Shown: positions 19,201-26,448 of the stretch, piece by piece
How the letters are laid out: each line of letters opens with the position of its first letter
How positions within the stretch are numbered: the first letter of the stretch is position 1
NCBI GenBank assembly: GCA_946615905.1
Contig: CAMOIE010000011.1
Span: 39,993-103,992, forward strand
DNA from: an uncultured Treponema sp.
GTDB lineage: Bacteria; Spirochaetota; Spirochaetia; Treponematales; Treponemataceae
Reading direction: 5' to 3'
Length of the DNA: 64,000 nucleotides
Notes under the pieces: model-generated
Told to the model about the DNA's origin: nothing
The model's database searches: none
The model's input: only the letters and a program-made list of their open reading frames with translations
Made by a program: the position numbers and the translations under genes

Positions 19201-22200
19201 AGGTTCAACTCGAACCGCGAGCCAGACTACTCAAAGCTCCCGCTTTTCATCGACGGAATGAACATGTACCGCAAGGGCGAGAAATTCCGTCTCTACGAGC
19301 AGCAAATCAAGGGAATCTCCTTTCTCGGCAACAAGGGAAACGGAATTCTTGCATACGATGTCGGGGTGGGAAAGACCGCCGCCGGAATTGTCGCCACCGT
19401 CCAGCAGATTCAGAGCGGAAGGGCATTGCGACCATTGATTATCGTTCCGAAGTCAGTAATCGGGAAATGGGAGAGCGACCTGCATGAGCTTTTTCCGAAC
19501 ATTCCCGTGAACAACCTCGGAAATTTCAGCGAGAGGGCGACAGGCGCATTTTATGACAAGAAATCGCACGGCCTTAACATTCCCGCCGGTTCAATAACGC
19601 TGATTACGAAGGACGCACTCTCAAACCTTCACTGGGACAAGGACACCGTGGACAGGCATCTTTTCTGGGAGTACGCCGACCTTCTTTCCCTGAACGACAG
19701 GCTTTCAAGCGACAATCCAAATGAAAGGGCAATGGCAAGGGAAAGGATTTATGAACTTGCCTGCGGAAAGGCGGGAACAGTCCGCGATTCCTATTATGTC
19801 GAATGGAAGGCGACCAACTTTGACCATGTTACGGTTGACGAGGCTCACGCCTACAAGAACCTCTTCAAGGTGCCGCGACCGAAAAGGGGCGACAAACGTT
19901 CCGCGAACGAATTCTCGCAGATGGGGTCTGGCGAGCCTTCAAAGCGCGCCCTCAAGATGTTCAACATCACGCAGCTTGTCCAGAAGCAGAACGAGGACAG
20001 GAATGTTTTCATGCTCACGGCGACACCGTTCACGAATTCGCCGCTCGAAGTGTATTCGATGCTCGTCTATGTGGCTCGTAAGGAACTTGAGGAAAAGGGA
20101 ATCAAAGACCTCTACGACTTCTGCGCCCAGTATGCAAAAACCCGCTTTGAGCGCGTGGTTACTGCAAAAGACGTGAAATACGGAACCGTCATGAAAGAAT
20201 TCGGCGACTTGCCCGGCTTGCAGAACATCCTGAAGCAGTATATCGACAAGGTGGACGGAGACGAGGCGGGAATCATACGGCCTGACAAGGCGACTCACGA
20301 AGCCTATCTTGCTCCGTCGGACATTCAGAAAGAAATATTTGAATTCGCGACCGAAATTCTCATGGAATACAAGCCCGACAGGAACAAGGACGAAAAACGC
20401 GCCCCAGTCCTTGAGGCGATGAACATGATGCGTACCGCCTGTCTTTCCCCGGCTTTGGTAAAGCAGTCAAAGCTCATCGACCCGAACAACAATCTGCCCG
20501 TTGGCATTCAGGTTCCGCCTATTCAGGAAGTCGTCACCTCATCGCCGAAACTGAAGCTTGTCTGCGACACCGTTATCAAGAACTGGCAGAAGCACCCGGA
20601 CTGCGGACAAGTAATCTATATGCCCGAAGGAACGGACGCATACCCCCATGTAATAAAATACATGAAGGACAAGGGAGTCCCGTCAAGCGTGTTCGCGAGC
20701 ATTGACGGAAGCGAGGCAAAAATCGGCGGTGTCAGGGTAGGGAAGAAAAGCCGCGGCCGCGATGATGACGACGAGGACATCGGGGACGACGTGCGGGCGA
20801 AAGTCGCGGAGGCTTTCAACGATAAGAAAAATCCCTGCAAAATCCTGATTGGCTCCGCCGCAATCAGCGAGGGAATGGACTTGAACGGAAATTCAATCGC
20901 GCTCTACAACACCATGCTCGGCTGGAATCCGACGGAGAGCGTCCAGGTAGAAGGACGAATCTGGCGGCAGGGAAACGAGCAGGGAAAAGTCCATGTCGTT
21001 TACCCGCTGATTTACGACAGCATCGACTCGCTTTTGTTCCAGAAGCATGACGAGAAGCAGTCCAGAATCAACGACCTTTTTTCATTCAAGGGAAGCTCGC
21101 TCAATGTCGCGGACATAAACCCGGAGGAACTCAAATACGCGCTCATCAAGAATCCAGTCCGCAGGGCAAAGATTGAGATTGAGGATGTCGCCGTGGAAAA
21201 GAGAAAGGAAATCCTCTTGCTTGAAAATCAGCTCATGGACTACGAACAGCTTTGCGAGAGCCGAATCAAATGGAAGGAAAAACTTTCCGAAAAGGAAGCC
21301 TCAAAACAGACCTACATACAAAATCATAAGGATTCGCTCTTTGATGGAAAGCCAAACCGAACGGAAGAAGAGCAGAAAGAAGGCGAGGCACGGTTCGACA
21401 AGTCCATCGAAGACTGCAAGAGGCAGATTGAAAACATCCGCCGCAAATTTGCCGGAATGGGAATAAAGACAAAAGCGGACGAGGCGAACTTTACCGAGAA
21501 GGTCAATTCGGCAAAACGGGTCAAGGAAGACGAGCTTTCCGCACTTTACGACAGCGAGAACTTCCAGAGAATCGTCAGCAAATACAGAAAAATCCTTGAG
21601 GCGGAAAAAATAGAGCAGATTGAGAAAACGCTGACACACCCGCTGGAACAGGACATCCAGAATGACATGGTTCCCATGCATGTCGTGGAAAAGCGGACAA
21701 AGGAGAGTCATTACAAGGAAGCGATGAAGACCGCAGAGGGAAATCCCGAACTCCAGAAGGAACTCACGGAAAACTGGAACGATTATCTGGCAAAATACGA
21801 AAATAAGTGGAATCCAAAGCCACAAGCCGAGGCAAAGCCCATGGTCGAAGTTAAAACTGGGAGCGTGAAGGAATCAAATTCCGGACAATCAGAGCCGCTG
21901 GTCAGAATCATCAAGACTCAGATTGATGAGATTGACAACGAGCGTGACAAAGAGGCTCTCTCGCAAGGTTTCCTTTTTGCCGTAAAGACCGTACCGCTTG
22001 ATGTCACAAGGGTGCTTGACGCGAAGGAAATTGAGTGGGAAAGCACCACGGCGGAGAACTTCTCGGACAACATGCGGGCTGTCTTCACGAATGCAAGACA
22101 GATTTCCCGCGAGGCAGTCCTAAAAACCGCATATAAGCTGCTGAACTCAATGCCGCAGGCGGAAAAAGAAAAGTTCCTTGAATCGGCAAGTCAGATGGGC

Positions 22201-22323
22201 ATATCGACAAAGGAAAAGTCCGATGCGTTCTTCATGGACATGGCGAAGGGCAAGAATCCCTTCTTGAAAAACAAAATGCTTGTCGCAGAAAAAGCCGAAG
22301 AGCCTGAATACGACATTTTTTAG
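13258..22323 (+). CDS. Giant polyvalent protein: N6-adenine methylase, phosphoribosyltransferase-like domain and SNF2 helicase
   Basis: The start is supported by AAAAGGAG at 13242-13249, eight bases before ATG. Residues about 25-65 are a small 'GFRWS...WWA' module seen in mobile-element proteins. Residues about 150-276 are a low-complexity Gly/Ser/Glu linker whose DNA also encodes another gene. An N6-adenine methylase follows, with motif I VLEPSSGIG at 382-390 and catalytic NPPY at 455-458. Residues about 1025-1155 look like a phosphoribosyltransferase with a PRPP-loop-like DNVYSTGKT at 1123-1131. A superfamily 2 SNF2-type helicase occupies about 2000-2640: Walker A DVGVGKT at 2034-2040, DEAH at 2194-2197, LTATP at 2253-2257 and motif VI GRIWRQGN near 2565. 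The C-terminus is coiled and charged. A role in protecting or remodelling newly transferred DNA is inferred from the domain set; no function is shown directly. Confidence 0.85.
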   Translation: MERNILLQNEKITIRENTAKRGIEVIFPMKPDEKARQSLKDAGFRWSRPQQLWWAYDNERTRQYVEEEISYQRDMKKLADWEEFYQEYTELTKNGKNEEIEQKSLFSPESYLETFREKAEMLFDSPSFKDYTIYNKIDSNRQTEETEVSYESDESSGGASGQGGEPSGNGSGESSGGNPPELAERTDSQVEGNSGSGHSGDGHGDDLPLADGRRSDAEPSPVYGAAPDGQISEPVGQDVGDKDAPIRAENLQAGGVVYGIPEHHGSAEQPGHGDSLKIIEPTEPYRTKPESSAGQSPQARLTKSQARDIRSEVKELLSKFTDEEIKSNPDYLSLLSQYEGGGGLKEQDATSTETLNAFYTPRNIVQSVWSIADFYAPNAKTVLEPSSGIGRFAENRPQNKFTLRELDETSARIAKILHPDAEVIQGAFQSQFFDAEGVARNKDYVLPKYDLVIGNPPYGANSGEWKGKGEGKEFDRIEEYFLKRGLESLKDENSLLVFVMPSGFLNSADDVQKHIIAEQGQLVGAFRLPERAFPTTEVGTDILVMKEYDHWQRNHISDAMTDDERETRRILSGGIYFKEHPENILGEVNTRTNRFGREEEYVTTHEGLSVQDELNKIAKIIGFASRNEKIENQEVSDDGNPRFAQTSTASSAIAEAHEFKTKKYPYINEDGTLNPDRIRAGDIIIRKEDGMPYGVQFVMGDYIRLNTITMKKENTQNTELFVEKEEKRSDEKSFELGQDWKDVANERFYAPTLEQLENWKYPSWYKEHIDYQDNFERLRDKIRKPLATLDYERLSKDEVLKNFAKICTKELEFLCEWNDKTRENRVNPNTSETLTYGTDEYGYARVAHELAEICDFYGSDLVLAVVTNSARFMAENSQIDRNYYERCIEEYKDDIFKTAETIPFAEEIKDIVCSEEKVGKKGRGNEIWDLSREYKNLTKHHAITPEWTFDKVLEKENITLNDIAKNSPSFMTEPKKEETEEEAEKLAYSDGQVYSYVHEGYAAKICHAVKEGNEDALNTMATFLAKNVSEPCVLVPIPQHTGKAEYTLELAKEVQRIVKEEKNIDVEIADVLSSMPHETLYEQKKKLKKQELTDEEINALDYGNLKVDSNFKLESGKTYLALDNVYSTGKTFEETEKLISGIRPLVFAVGHRGKEKFLSEFGIKKETPYIEKALQRAKERTTEISRKQDVRNLLGIERDLRISDFNSFSKFQWSNSHSVEWYFKPHFDINTRQLLITTEVERNGKTEKVLLGTIMPDGEVIKTYDEYSEDFQEQRKKGGCITNARKERLDFIFEEISKKYLPVMDSFLGAKDGRAYFASLEDDVPERICEQKYSYGREVVVFSSENLEEVKFKNPMKIVLNKDFYPQIYEMKRDGDDYDGIAVFAKLQSVFPRKGEVNLSEIEDDNAVARLSGDEVEIPPEKSFYEFGGGWSGENSDENWKKYSDYTDSIEEAHKKQWNTALDEVVRLSGFKSQEEYFEKAAEIINTRIQKREKAFEEKMKEIREDQDADIILNEILSHRFQVGQGEFTVAGYKINFSQNKNDHAAVDVLIDGKNVLTINEEEASLTSHGNFRITPNFITKIMERWNTWPTVSDSDTEEERLSLNEMLSEKRFSKNDIEKGKFIAENFITLSKEQWQSHGFDYEGEEFSIRKFGTLQKAYQGKSNYPLFEFDNRSDILKLCQESYDRGIITAVEEAFRKRYANLTVIKDIVIDKNRYIDTDGSTIIAPAESPRYTPVKEELLSNSGFAEIYGKKWNEGERAFWAATDRKGYVDTSKLTDEQLASLKQSDSYILDFDGKSERYIHKELYASENIYKKIDRLEKLYKMGKIDEKNYSRNKSLLSESLPEPKRIDEIEVSLISPFVEDLRLDGEELKERFIEWATGCNIEDSENRRDDITDFTVAGITRDDVPATITWGDIVDYADGTPLPAIRNDELSDEEKAQVRNQKINDRKETAERLFNHFLHNELTDAEKAVIADSYNRRFNSNREPDYSKLPLFIDGMNMYRKGEKFRLYEQQIKGISFLGNKGNGILAYDVGVGKTAAGIVATVQQIQSGRALRPLIIVPKSVIGKWESDLHELFPNIPVNNLGNFSERATGAFYDKKSHGLNIPAGSITLITKDALSNLHWDKDTVDRHLFWEYADLLSLNDRLSSDNPNERAMARERIYELACGKAGTVRDSYYVEWKATNFDHVTVDEAHAYKNLFKVPRPKRGDKRSANEFSQMGSGEPSKRALKMFNITQLVQKQNEDRNVFMLTATPFTNSPLEVYSMLVYVARKELEEKGIKDLYDFCAQYAKTRFERVVTAKDVKYGTVMKEFGDLPGLQNILKQYIDKVDGDEAGIIRPDKATHEAYLAPSDIQKEIFEFATEILMEYKPDRNKDEKRAPVLEAMNMMRTACLSPALVKQSKLIDPNNNLPVGIQVPPIQEVVTSSPKLKLVCDTVIKNWQKHPDCGQVIYMPEGTDAYPHVIKYMKDKGVPSSVFASIDGSEAKIGGVRVGKKSRGRDDDDEDIGDDVRAKVAEAFNDKKNPCKILIGSAAISEGMDLNGNSIALYNTMLGWNPTESVQVEGRIWRQGNEQGKVHVVYPLIYDSIDSLLFQKHDEKQSRINDLFSFKGSSLNVADINPEELKYALIKNPVRRAKIEIEDVAVEKRKEILLLENQLMDYEQLCESRIKWKEKLSEKEASKQTYIQNHKDSLFDGKPNRTEEEQKEGEARFDKSIEDCKRQIENIRRKFAGMGIKTKADEANFTEKVNSAKRVKEDELSALYDSENFQRIVSKYRKILEAEKIEQIEKTLTHPLEQDIQNDMVPMHVVEKRTKESHYKEAMKTAEGNPELQKELTENWNDYLAKYENKWNPKPQAEAKPMVEVKTGSVKESNSGQSEPLVRIIKTQIDEIDNERDKEALSQGFLFAVKTVPLDVTRVLDAKEIEWESTTAENFSDNMRAVFTNARQISREAVLKTAYKLLNSMPQAEKEKFLESASQMGISTKEKSDAFFMDMAKGKNPFLKNKMLVAEKAEEPEYDIF
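13650..13675. repeat. Perfect 10-bp palindrome upstream of the nested gene
   Basis: TACTATCTAT (13650-13659) and ATAGATAGTA (13666-13675) are perfect inverted repeats around the spacer AACAAG. The AT-rich block stands out from the surrounding coding sequence and ends 30 bp before the nested ATG at 13706. It could be an operator, a processing hairpin or a weak terminator; nothing here decides between these. Confidence 0.6.
13706..14086 (+). CDS. Nested overlapping gene, unknown 126-aa protein
   Basis: This open frame lies wholly inside the methylase/helicase gene in a different + frame. It has a near-ideal ribosome binding site: GGAGGT at 13695-13700, five bases before ATG. Its codons look like those of ordinary genes here (many ATG, CTG, AAG, GAC, AAC, ATC), and the product is a balanced soluble sequence with hydrophobic spacing. 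Two good stretches are TIFRSQTGDGLTLSLHQ and TLQYVQKICKREGW. The giant frame over the same bases is Gly/Ser low-complexity, which suggests that the nested frame is the constrained one. A palindrome lies just upstream. I do not recognise the family. It may be a small partner or regulator of the element. The alternative is a chance open frame, which the ribosome binding site and composition argue against. Confidence 0.65.
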   Translation: MKAMNPVAVRPVKVESLLGMEAEKVQAEILLNSRNGLIPKWKEIPEADTPEMDTETIFRSQTGDGLTLSLHQSTVPLPMDKFPNLLGKMSATRTLQYVQKICKREGWSMEYPNIMAVLNNLDMETA

Positions 22324-22333
22324 GGGAGACACC

Positions 22334-23149
22334 ATGAACAGATTTGACGAACGAGCCTACAACATCTGGCTTTCAGACCTCATACGGAAACAAAAGGAGT
22401 CCTCGCCGTATTTCACCGACGAGCATTCAGGCCGCAGGGAAATTGACGTGACGATTGTCGCGGAAGAAATTGCGCGTAAGCATCCCGAAGTCCTTGAAAG
22501 GCTCCTTTCATTCGCGGTGGACGCAAAAAACCGTAACATCTCGCAAAAGGACATCCTCGAATACCTCGGCACTCAGGAAAAGGGCGCGTCCGTAATCTGG
22601 CACGACAAACACGGGAACGAGATTCTTTTCGTGAACACAGGCAAGAGCGAAAAAATCGGGAAAAAGAAAATCATAATCCTGAACGAGGCGTTCTCAAACA
22701 GCGACATCGAAACCTTGAAGAAAAATCTCCTGAAAGAAATCCTGAAGAATGACGTTGCTAAAATCTACAAGGAAATCGCTCCAAAAGAAAACGAGCGGAT
22801 CAGGCGTGAGGAAAAATCTTCATGGCAGAAAAGAATCAGGGCGGCCGACAAGGACACCGTTTCTGCTGCTATCGGGTTTGAGAGGGATTTCAAGAGGCGC
22901 ATAAAGTCGCAAGGATTCGGTGCATCGTCAGCAAAGACTTTCTCAAAAATGGTAAACGATATGTCGGGAAGCCAGGCGAAATCGCTTTTAAAAACCTTGA
23001 CCGCACTGGGCATAAAGCCCGGCGAGGACTTCAAGAACCTTCTCTCTCGCTGGAGAACGGAGGCACTGAATGAAAAGACTGCGGAAGCCAAAAAACCGCA
23101 AAGAAACTTCACCTGGTCGCAGAGTCAGGAAATGGAAATCGGAATGTAG
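22334..23149 (+). CDS. Unknown basic protein of the polyvalent cluster
   Basis: The start is set by AGGGGAG at 22323-22328 before ATG 22334; a longer frame from 22280 overlaps the giant gene and has no such site. The 271-residue product is basic and mostly helical. The N-terminal half (about 1-90) is charged and mentions no known motif; the middle has a short beta stretch, and about 160-250 contains Ser-rich helices that end in Lys-rich sequence. The C-terminus is SQEMEIGM, similar to the ends of two other proteins of the cluster. It sits 10 bp after the methylase/helicase stop and 3 bp before the next RadC-like gene, so all are probably one transcript. I do not recognise the family. Confidence 0.7.
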   Translation: MNRFDERAYNIWLSDLIRKQKESSPYFTDEHSGRREIDVTIVAEEIARKHPEVLERLLSFAVDAKNRNISQKDILEYLGTQEKGASVIWHDKHGNEILFVNTGKSEKIGKKKIIILNEAFSNSDIETLKKNLLKEILKNDVAKIYKEIAPKENERIRREEKSSWQKRIRAADKDTVSAAIGFERDFKRRIKSQGFGASSAKTFSKMVNDMSGSQAKSLLKTLTALGIKPGEDFKNLLSRWRTEALNEKTAEAKKPQRNFTWSQSQEMEIGM

Positions 23150-23152
23150 CGT

Positions 23153-24211
23153 ATGGGAAAAATCACGGTTAACATTCCAACAATCAAAGAGGGAGAACTT
23201 TGGTCGCCTCTGCAAGAATACAGGGAGAAAAGCGTCATGGAAATTATCGGAAAGAGGCTTAATCTCAACACAGACACTGAATCTGTTCCTGATTGGATTG
23301 AGGCGGAAAAAGTTTTGAGCATCTACAACAACCCGCGTTTCGAGACCGCCCGCTACATCATTACAAAGGACGGCAGAATTACGGAACACATCGCCGTTTC
23401 ATCGCAGATTCCGGCTTCCACGAGCGTATGGCCGCACACATGGATGCTCAACAGGCTTAGGAAGCAGCTTGAGGAAACAGATTCATTCGTCCTCTTCTCG
23501 CACAACCACCCGTCGGGAATCGTGCTTCCGAGCCAGAACGACATAAGCGTTACGAAATACCTTGCCCAATATTTCATTGACGGAAATGGAAAGTCGCGCT
23601 TCTTGGGGCATATCATCACAGGAACAAGCGGGGCGAGCTTTGCGGAATCAAACGGAAAAGACTGGTCGGGGCTTTATGAAGGCAAAATCGTTCCGCTCGA
23701 TAAATTCCCGCAGACACCCTCCAACTTGAAGTCGCTGAACGTGCATGGGGATTTGGGGCTGTCGAAGTTGCACATATATATAGAAGAAATCAGCAAAAAA
23801 TCCAACATCGACAAAGACAAAAATCTATTTGCCTGTTATTCGGACACGGCGGGATTCGTCACTGGAATAAAGACCATGCCGACTGAACTTTTTTGGAAAA
23901 ACCACGATACGGCAACCGATGACATCAACGAGTCAGCAAAGAAATCTGGAGCCGCAAGCGTCTATCTTGTCGTCTGCAAAAACAATCCTGGTCTTTTTTC
24001 ACAGATTGAAAGCTATGCAATCACTTCAAGGAAAATTGCGGGAGCGGTAATGCTACCAAACAGAATTCTGGACGCGAAATTCTGTTCCGACAGAATCTTC
24101 CACGAAGGAGAAACTTGCCCCTTAAAAGTTGAGGACAGCCGCGAAATTAAAAGGCACAGAGCAATGCAAAAGCAGTCAACCCAAGAATATGAATACGAAA
24201 GGAGTTTCTAA
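23153..24211 (+). CDS. RadC-like JAB-domain protein
   Basis: The 352-residue product has a JAB/MPN metal-binding core at about 55-160. H117-N-H119-P-S-G with D130 gives the H-x-H-x10-D zinc motif, and the FLGHIITG strand that usually follows is present. This is the second RadC-like domain in the same operon, the first being in the giant gene that starts the window. Residues about 195-320 form a separate C-terminal domain with alternating strands that I do not recognise. The ATG is three bases after the preceding stop and lacks a strong ribosome binding site, so translation is probably coupled. RadC-family JAB proteins are common on conjugative elements and phages; their biochemical role is unsettled. 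Confidence 0.8.
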   Translation: MGKITVNIPTIKEGELWSPLQEYREKSVMEIIGKRLNLNTDTESVPDWIEAEKVLSIYNNPRFETARYIITKDGRITEHIAVSSQIPASTSVWPHTWMLNRLRKQLEETDSFVLFSHNHPSGIVLPSQNDISVTKYLAQYFIDGNGKSRFLGHIITGTSGASFAESNGKDWSGLYEGKIVPLDKFPQTPSNLKSLNVHGDLGLSKLHIYIEEISKKSNIDKDKNLFACYSDTAGFVTGIKTMPTELFWKNHDTATDDINESAKKSGAASVYLVVCKNNPGLFSQIESYAITSRKIAGAVMLPNRILDAKFCSDRIFHEGETCPLKVEDSREIKRHRAMQKQSTQEYEYERSF

Positions 24212-24212
24212 A

Positions 24213-26324
24213 ATGAAAGACTTGAATTACCGACAGCTCACGCAATACTTGCAGTTCCTTGCGGAACTTGAAAAATGCAGGACTCAGGAAGAAATCAACA
24301 GCCTTAAAGAAAAATTTTTCTCGATTGCCGACTATGCCTTCCTGAAAGACTTCGTGCCGGAGCAGGGGAGCGACAGCCTCTCTTCCTACAAGGCGAAGCT
24401 GATTCACGAGATTGACAGGCAGAAAGCGGACTTTAAATTTGTCTTCGGGAATGACTTTAAGCCGCTTGCCACCTTCAGGAGCGGACATGATTCGGACTTC
24501 ACGGTTGAGGATTTCTTGGAACAGGCAAAGGACTGCAAGAATCCCGATGAATATGAAAAACTGTATGAGGAGCAGTTCAAGTTCCAACAGGCGGTAATCA
24601 GACAACTGAACGGAAATGCAACAGGTCTTTTCCTTGACGCTGATTCGCTCCCGTCATTGACCGTGGGAAATTCTGCGGAGAACAACGCTTTTCTTACGAA
24701 ACAAGTGATGAAATCCGGCTACAATCCTTTCTCAATTCCCACGCCGCAAGAGATTCACGAGAACGGAATGGAATATTTGGCACAGGAGATTGAGCGGATT
24801 GAAAATTCCTTTGATGAAAATCTGGTTCAAGAAGCAAATCCGGAGAAAATAATAGAAGAAAATAACTTCCCCGATGAAGATTATTATGCCGAGGAAGAAA
24901 TTCCTGAATCAGTCGAACACGATGATTCCCTTGCGACAAAGACACCAGCATGGCCACCGTTATCACCCAACAGAGAGTTTTTTGCGGGTTGGGACAAGAT
25001 ATCCGAAGAAGAGCAAAAATCAGCGTCCGAGGCACGGAAAGAAGCCTATATTCAGAAGCAAAGGGATTTATCGGAACAGGGAATTAACAGTCAGAAAGAA
25101 CTTGACGAATGGCTCACCCAACACTCGACCGACGACACCACGGGCGCATCACCGTTTATGAAGCCTTACGGCGAGAACAACCTTCTGAATCTTCTCCGTG
25201 TAAAACAGGAATTTGAGAAAGCCTATCCTGAACTCGCACAGAAAAAGCAAAATCGAGATGTCGAAACTGAAACCATTTCAGGAGTCACGGAAGAAAGCGA
25301 GCCTTATTCACCGCCAGAAGTAGATTATTCAGAAAACGGCTATCCTTTGGCACAGGAAAATCTTCCGGCTGAAAAACCGAAAACCTTACAGGAAGCGCAT
25401 CAGTTCTTCATCGAACACGCCTACGAAAGCGGAACACCAGTCCCGACTTTAGGCTTGCGGAATTTCAATACAGGTCACATCACGCTTGCACAGGGCTATG
25501 AGTTCGCCCGGACGGAAGACGCGGGGCAGACGGTCGTCCTCTCAAAAATGAACGAGGAGAACGAGAGGGTCTTTTTCCGAATCAGCAATTTGTCTTACAA
25601 AGAAGCCATAAGCAATTCCCAGATTGTCGCAAAAGCTCCTAAACTGACCAAAGATGTAGTCCAGAGATATTATCAGGCGGCAGAACTTGACGAGGAAATC
25701 CAACGCGAAAACACGGCAGAAAATTTCTGGCACAACTACAAGGCGGGGGTGATGGGGGAGTGCAACAACAAACAGGAGGCAATGCACTTTGCTCAGAACC
25801 TCATCAAGCGGATGAGCGGGGAAGAGCGTCAGAAGTTTTTCGTCATGGCAAGAAAATATGAGATTATAAAGGACGAGAACGGCAAGCCACTTTCCTACGA
25901 CAAGCGGATTCTTGACTATTACGATGAGGCGACAAAGGGAATGACAATCAGGAACACAAGCGTTTTCCGCGACTACAAGACCCCGAACCTGAATGTCCTT
26001 GACGCAATAAAGCGGAACACCGAAGTCTTTGATGTGGAAGGAACTCCGATTGACGGCAGCATAAACATGAGGGTAGGGGATTCCATCAAATTAAGGCTCT
26101 CAATCGAAAGCCCTACCGACAGGAAAAGCATAAAACTCCCGCCGACAGATTATAAGGTCGTATCATACTCGAAAGACAATAATTCGGTCGCCCTCATCTC
26201 CAAAGACGGAAAACAAAAGTACATAAAGCCGCTCGATGACTTTATAGCGATGGCACAAAAACTGGAGAAAAAACAGGAGCGCAAGCAGAGCAGGGAAGAC
26301 TGGGAGAACAGCATGGAGATGTGA
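24213..26324 (+). CDS. Unknown 703-aa protein, last gene of the polyvalent cluster
   Basis: The start at 24213 follows AAAGGAG (24199-24204) and overlaps nothing; an upstream in-frame ATG at 24129 lies inside the previous gene and has no ribosome binding site. The protein is acidic in the middle (about 200-420, with many Glu and Pro) and more ordered from about 420. Near the end, residues about 600-690 look like a small beta domain beginning IKRNTEVFDVEGTPIDG. The final helix is Lys/Arg/Glu-rich and ends DWENSMEM. It closes the co-directional cluster. I do not recognise the family; it resembles accessory proteins with large-polyvalent-protein-associated domains. Confidence 0.7.
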   Translation: MKDLNYRQLTQYLQFLAELEKCRTQEEINSLKEKFFSIADYAFLKDFVPEQGSDSLSSYKAKLIHEIDRQKADFKFVFGNDFKPLATFRSGHDSDFTVEDFLEQAKDCKNPDEYEKLYEEQFKFQQAVIRQLNGNATGLFLDADSLPSLTVGNSAENNAFLTKQVMKSGYNPFSIPTPQEIHENGMEYLAQEIERIENSFDENLVQEANPEKIIEENNFPDEDYYAEEEIPESVEHDDSLATKTPAWPPLSPNREFFAGWDKISEEEQKSASEARKEAYIQKQRDLSEQGINSQKELDEWLTQHSTDDTTGASPFMKPYGENNLLNLLRVKQEFEKAYPELAQKKQNRDVETETISGVTEESEPYSPPEVDYSENGYPLAQENLPAEKPKTLQEAHQFFIEHAYESGTPVPTLGLRNFNTGHITLAQGYEFARTEDAGQTVVLSKMNEENERVFFRISNLSYKEAISNSQIVAKAPKLTKDVVQRYYQAAELDEEIQRENTAENFWHNYKAGVMGECNNKQEAMHFAQNLIKRMSGEERQKFFVMARKYEIIKDENGKPLSYDKRILDYYDEATKGMTIRNTSVFRDYKTPNLNVLDAIKRNTEVFDVEGTPIDGSINMRVGDSIKLRLSIESPTDRKSIKLPPTDYKVVSYSKDNNSVALISKDGKQKYIKPLDDFIAMAQKLEKKQERKQSREDWENSMEM

Positions 26325-26370
26325 GGGGAAAATGTCGTTCTTTTGTTAACCGTGGCATCAAAAAATTTCC

Positions 26371-26427
26371 TTGACCTAAGTTATAAAAAGTTATAAAATA
26401 ATTTTTAACTTATAAAAAGTTATAAAA
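26371..26427 (+). promoter_or_regulatory. Promoter overlapped by four TTATAAAA repeats
   Basis: TTGACC (26371-26376), a 17-bp spacer and TAAAAT (26394-26399) form a good sigma-70-type promoter. TTATAAAA occurs at 26381, 26391, 26410 and 26420: two pairs, each with a 10-bp step, inside an 18-bp direct repeat (26381-26398 and 26410-26427). The repeats cover the spacer, the -10 box and the expected start of transcription, as expected for an operator. The downstream ATPase has a winged-helix-like end and could bind here. Confidence 0.6.
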
Positions 26428-26448
26428 ATGCAGACTTGGAGAAAATAT

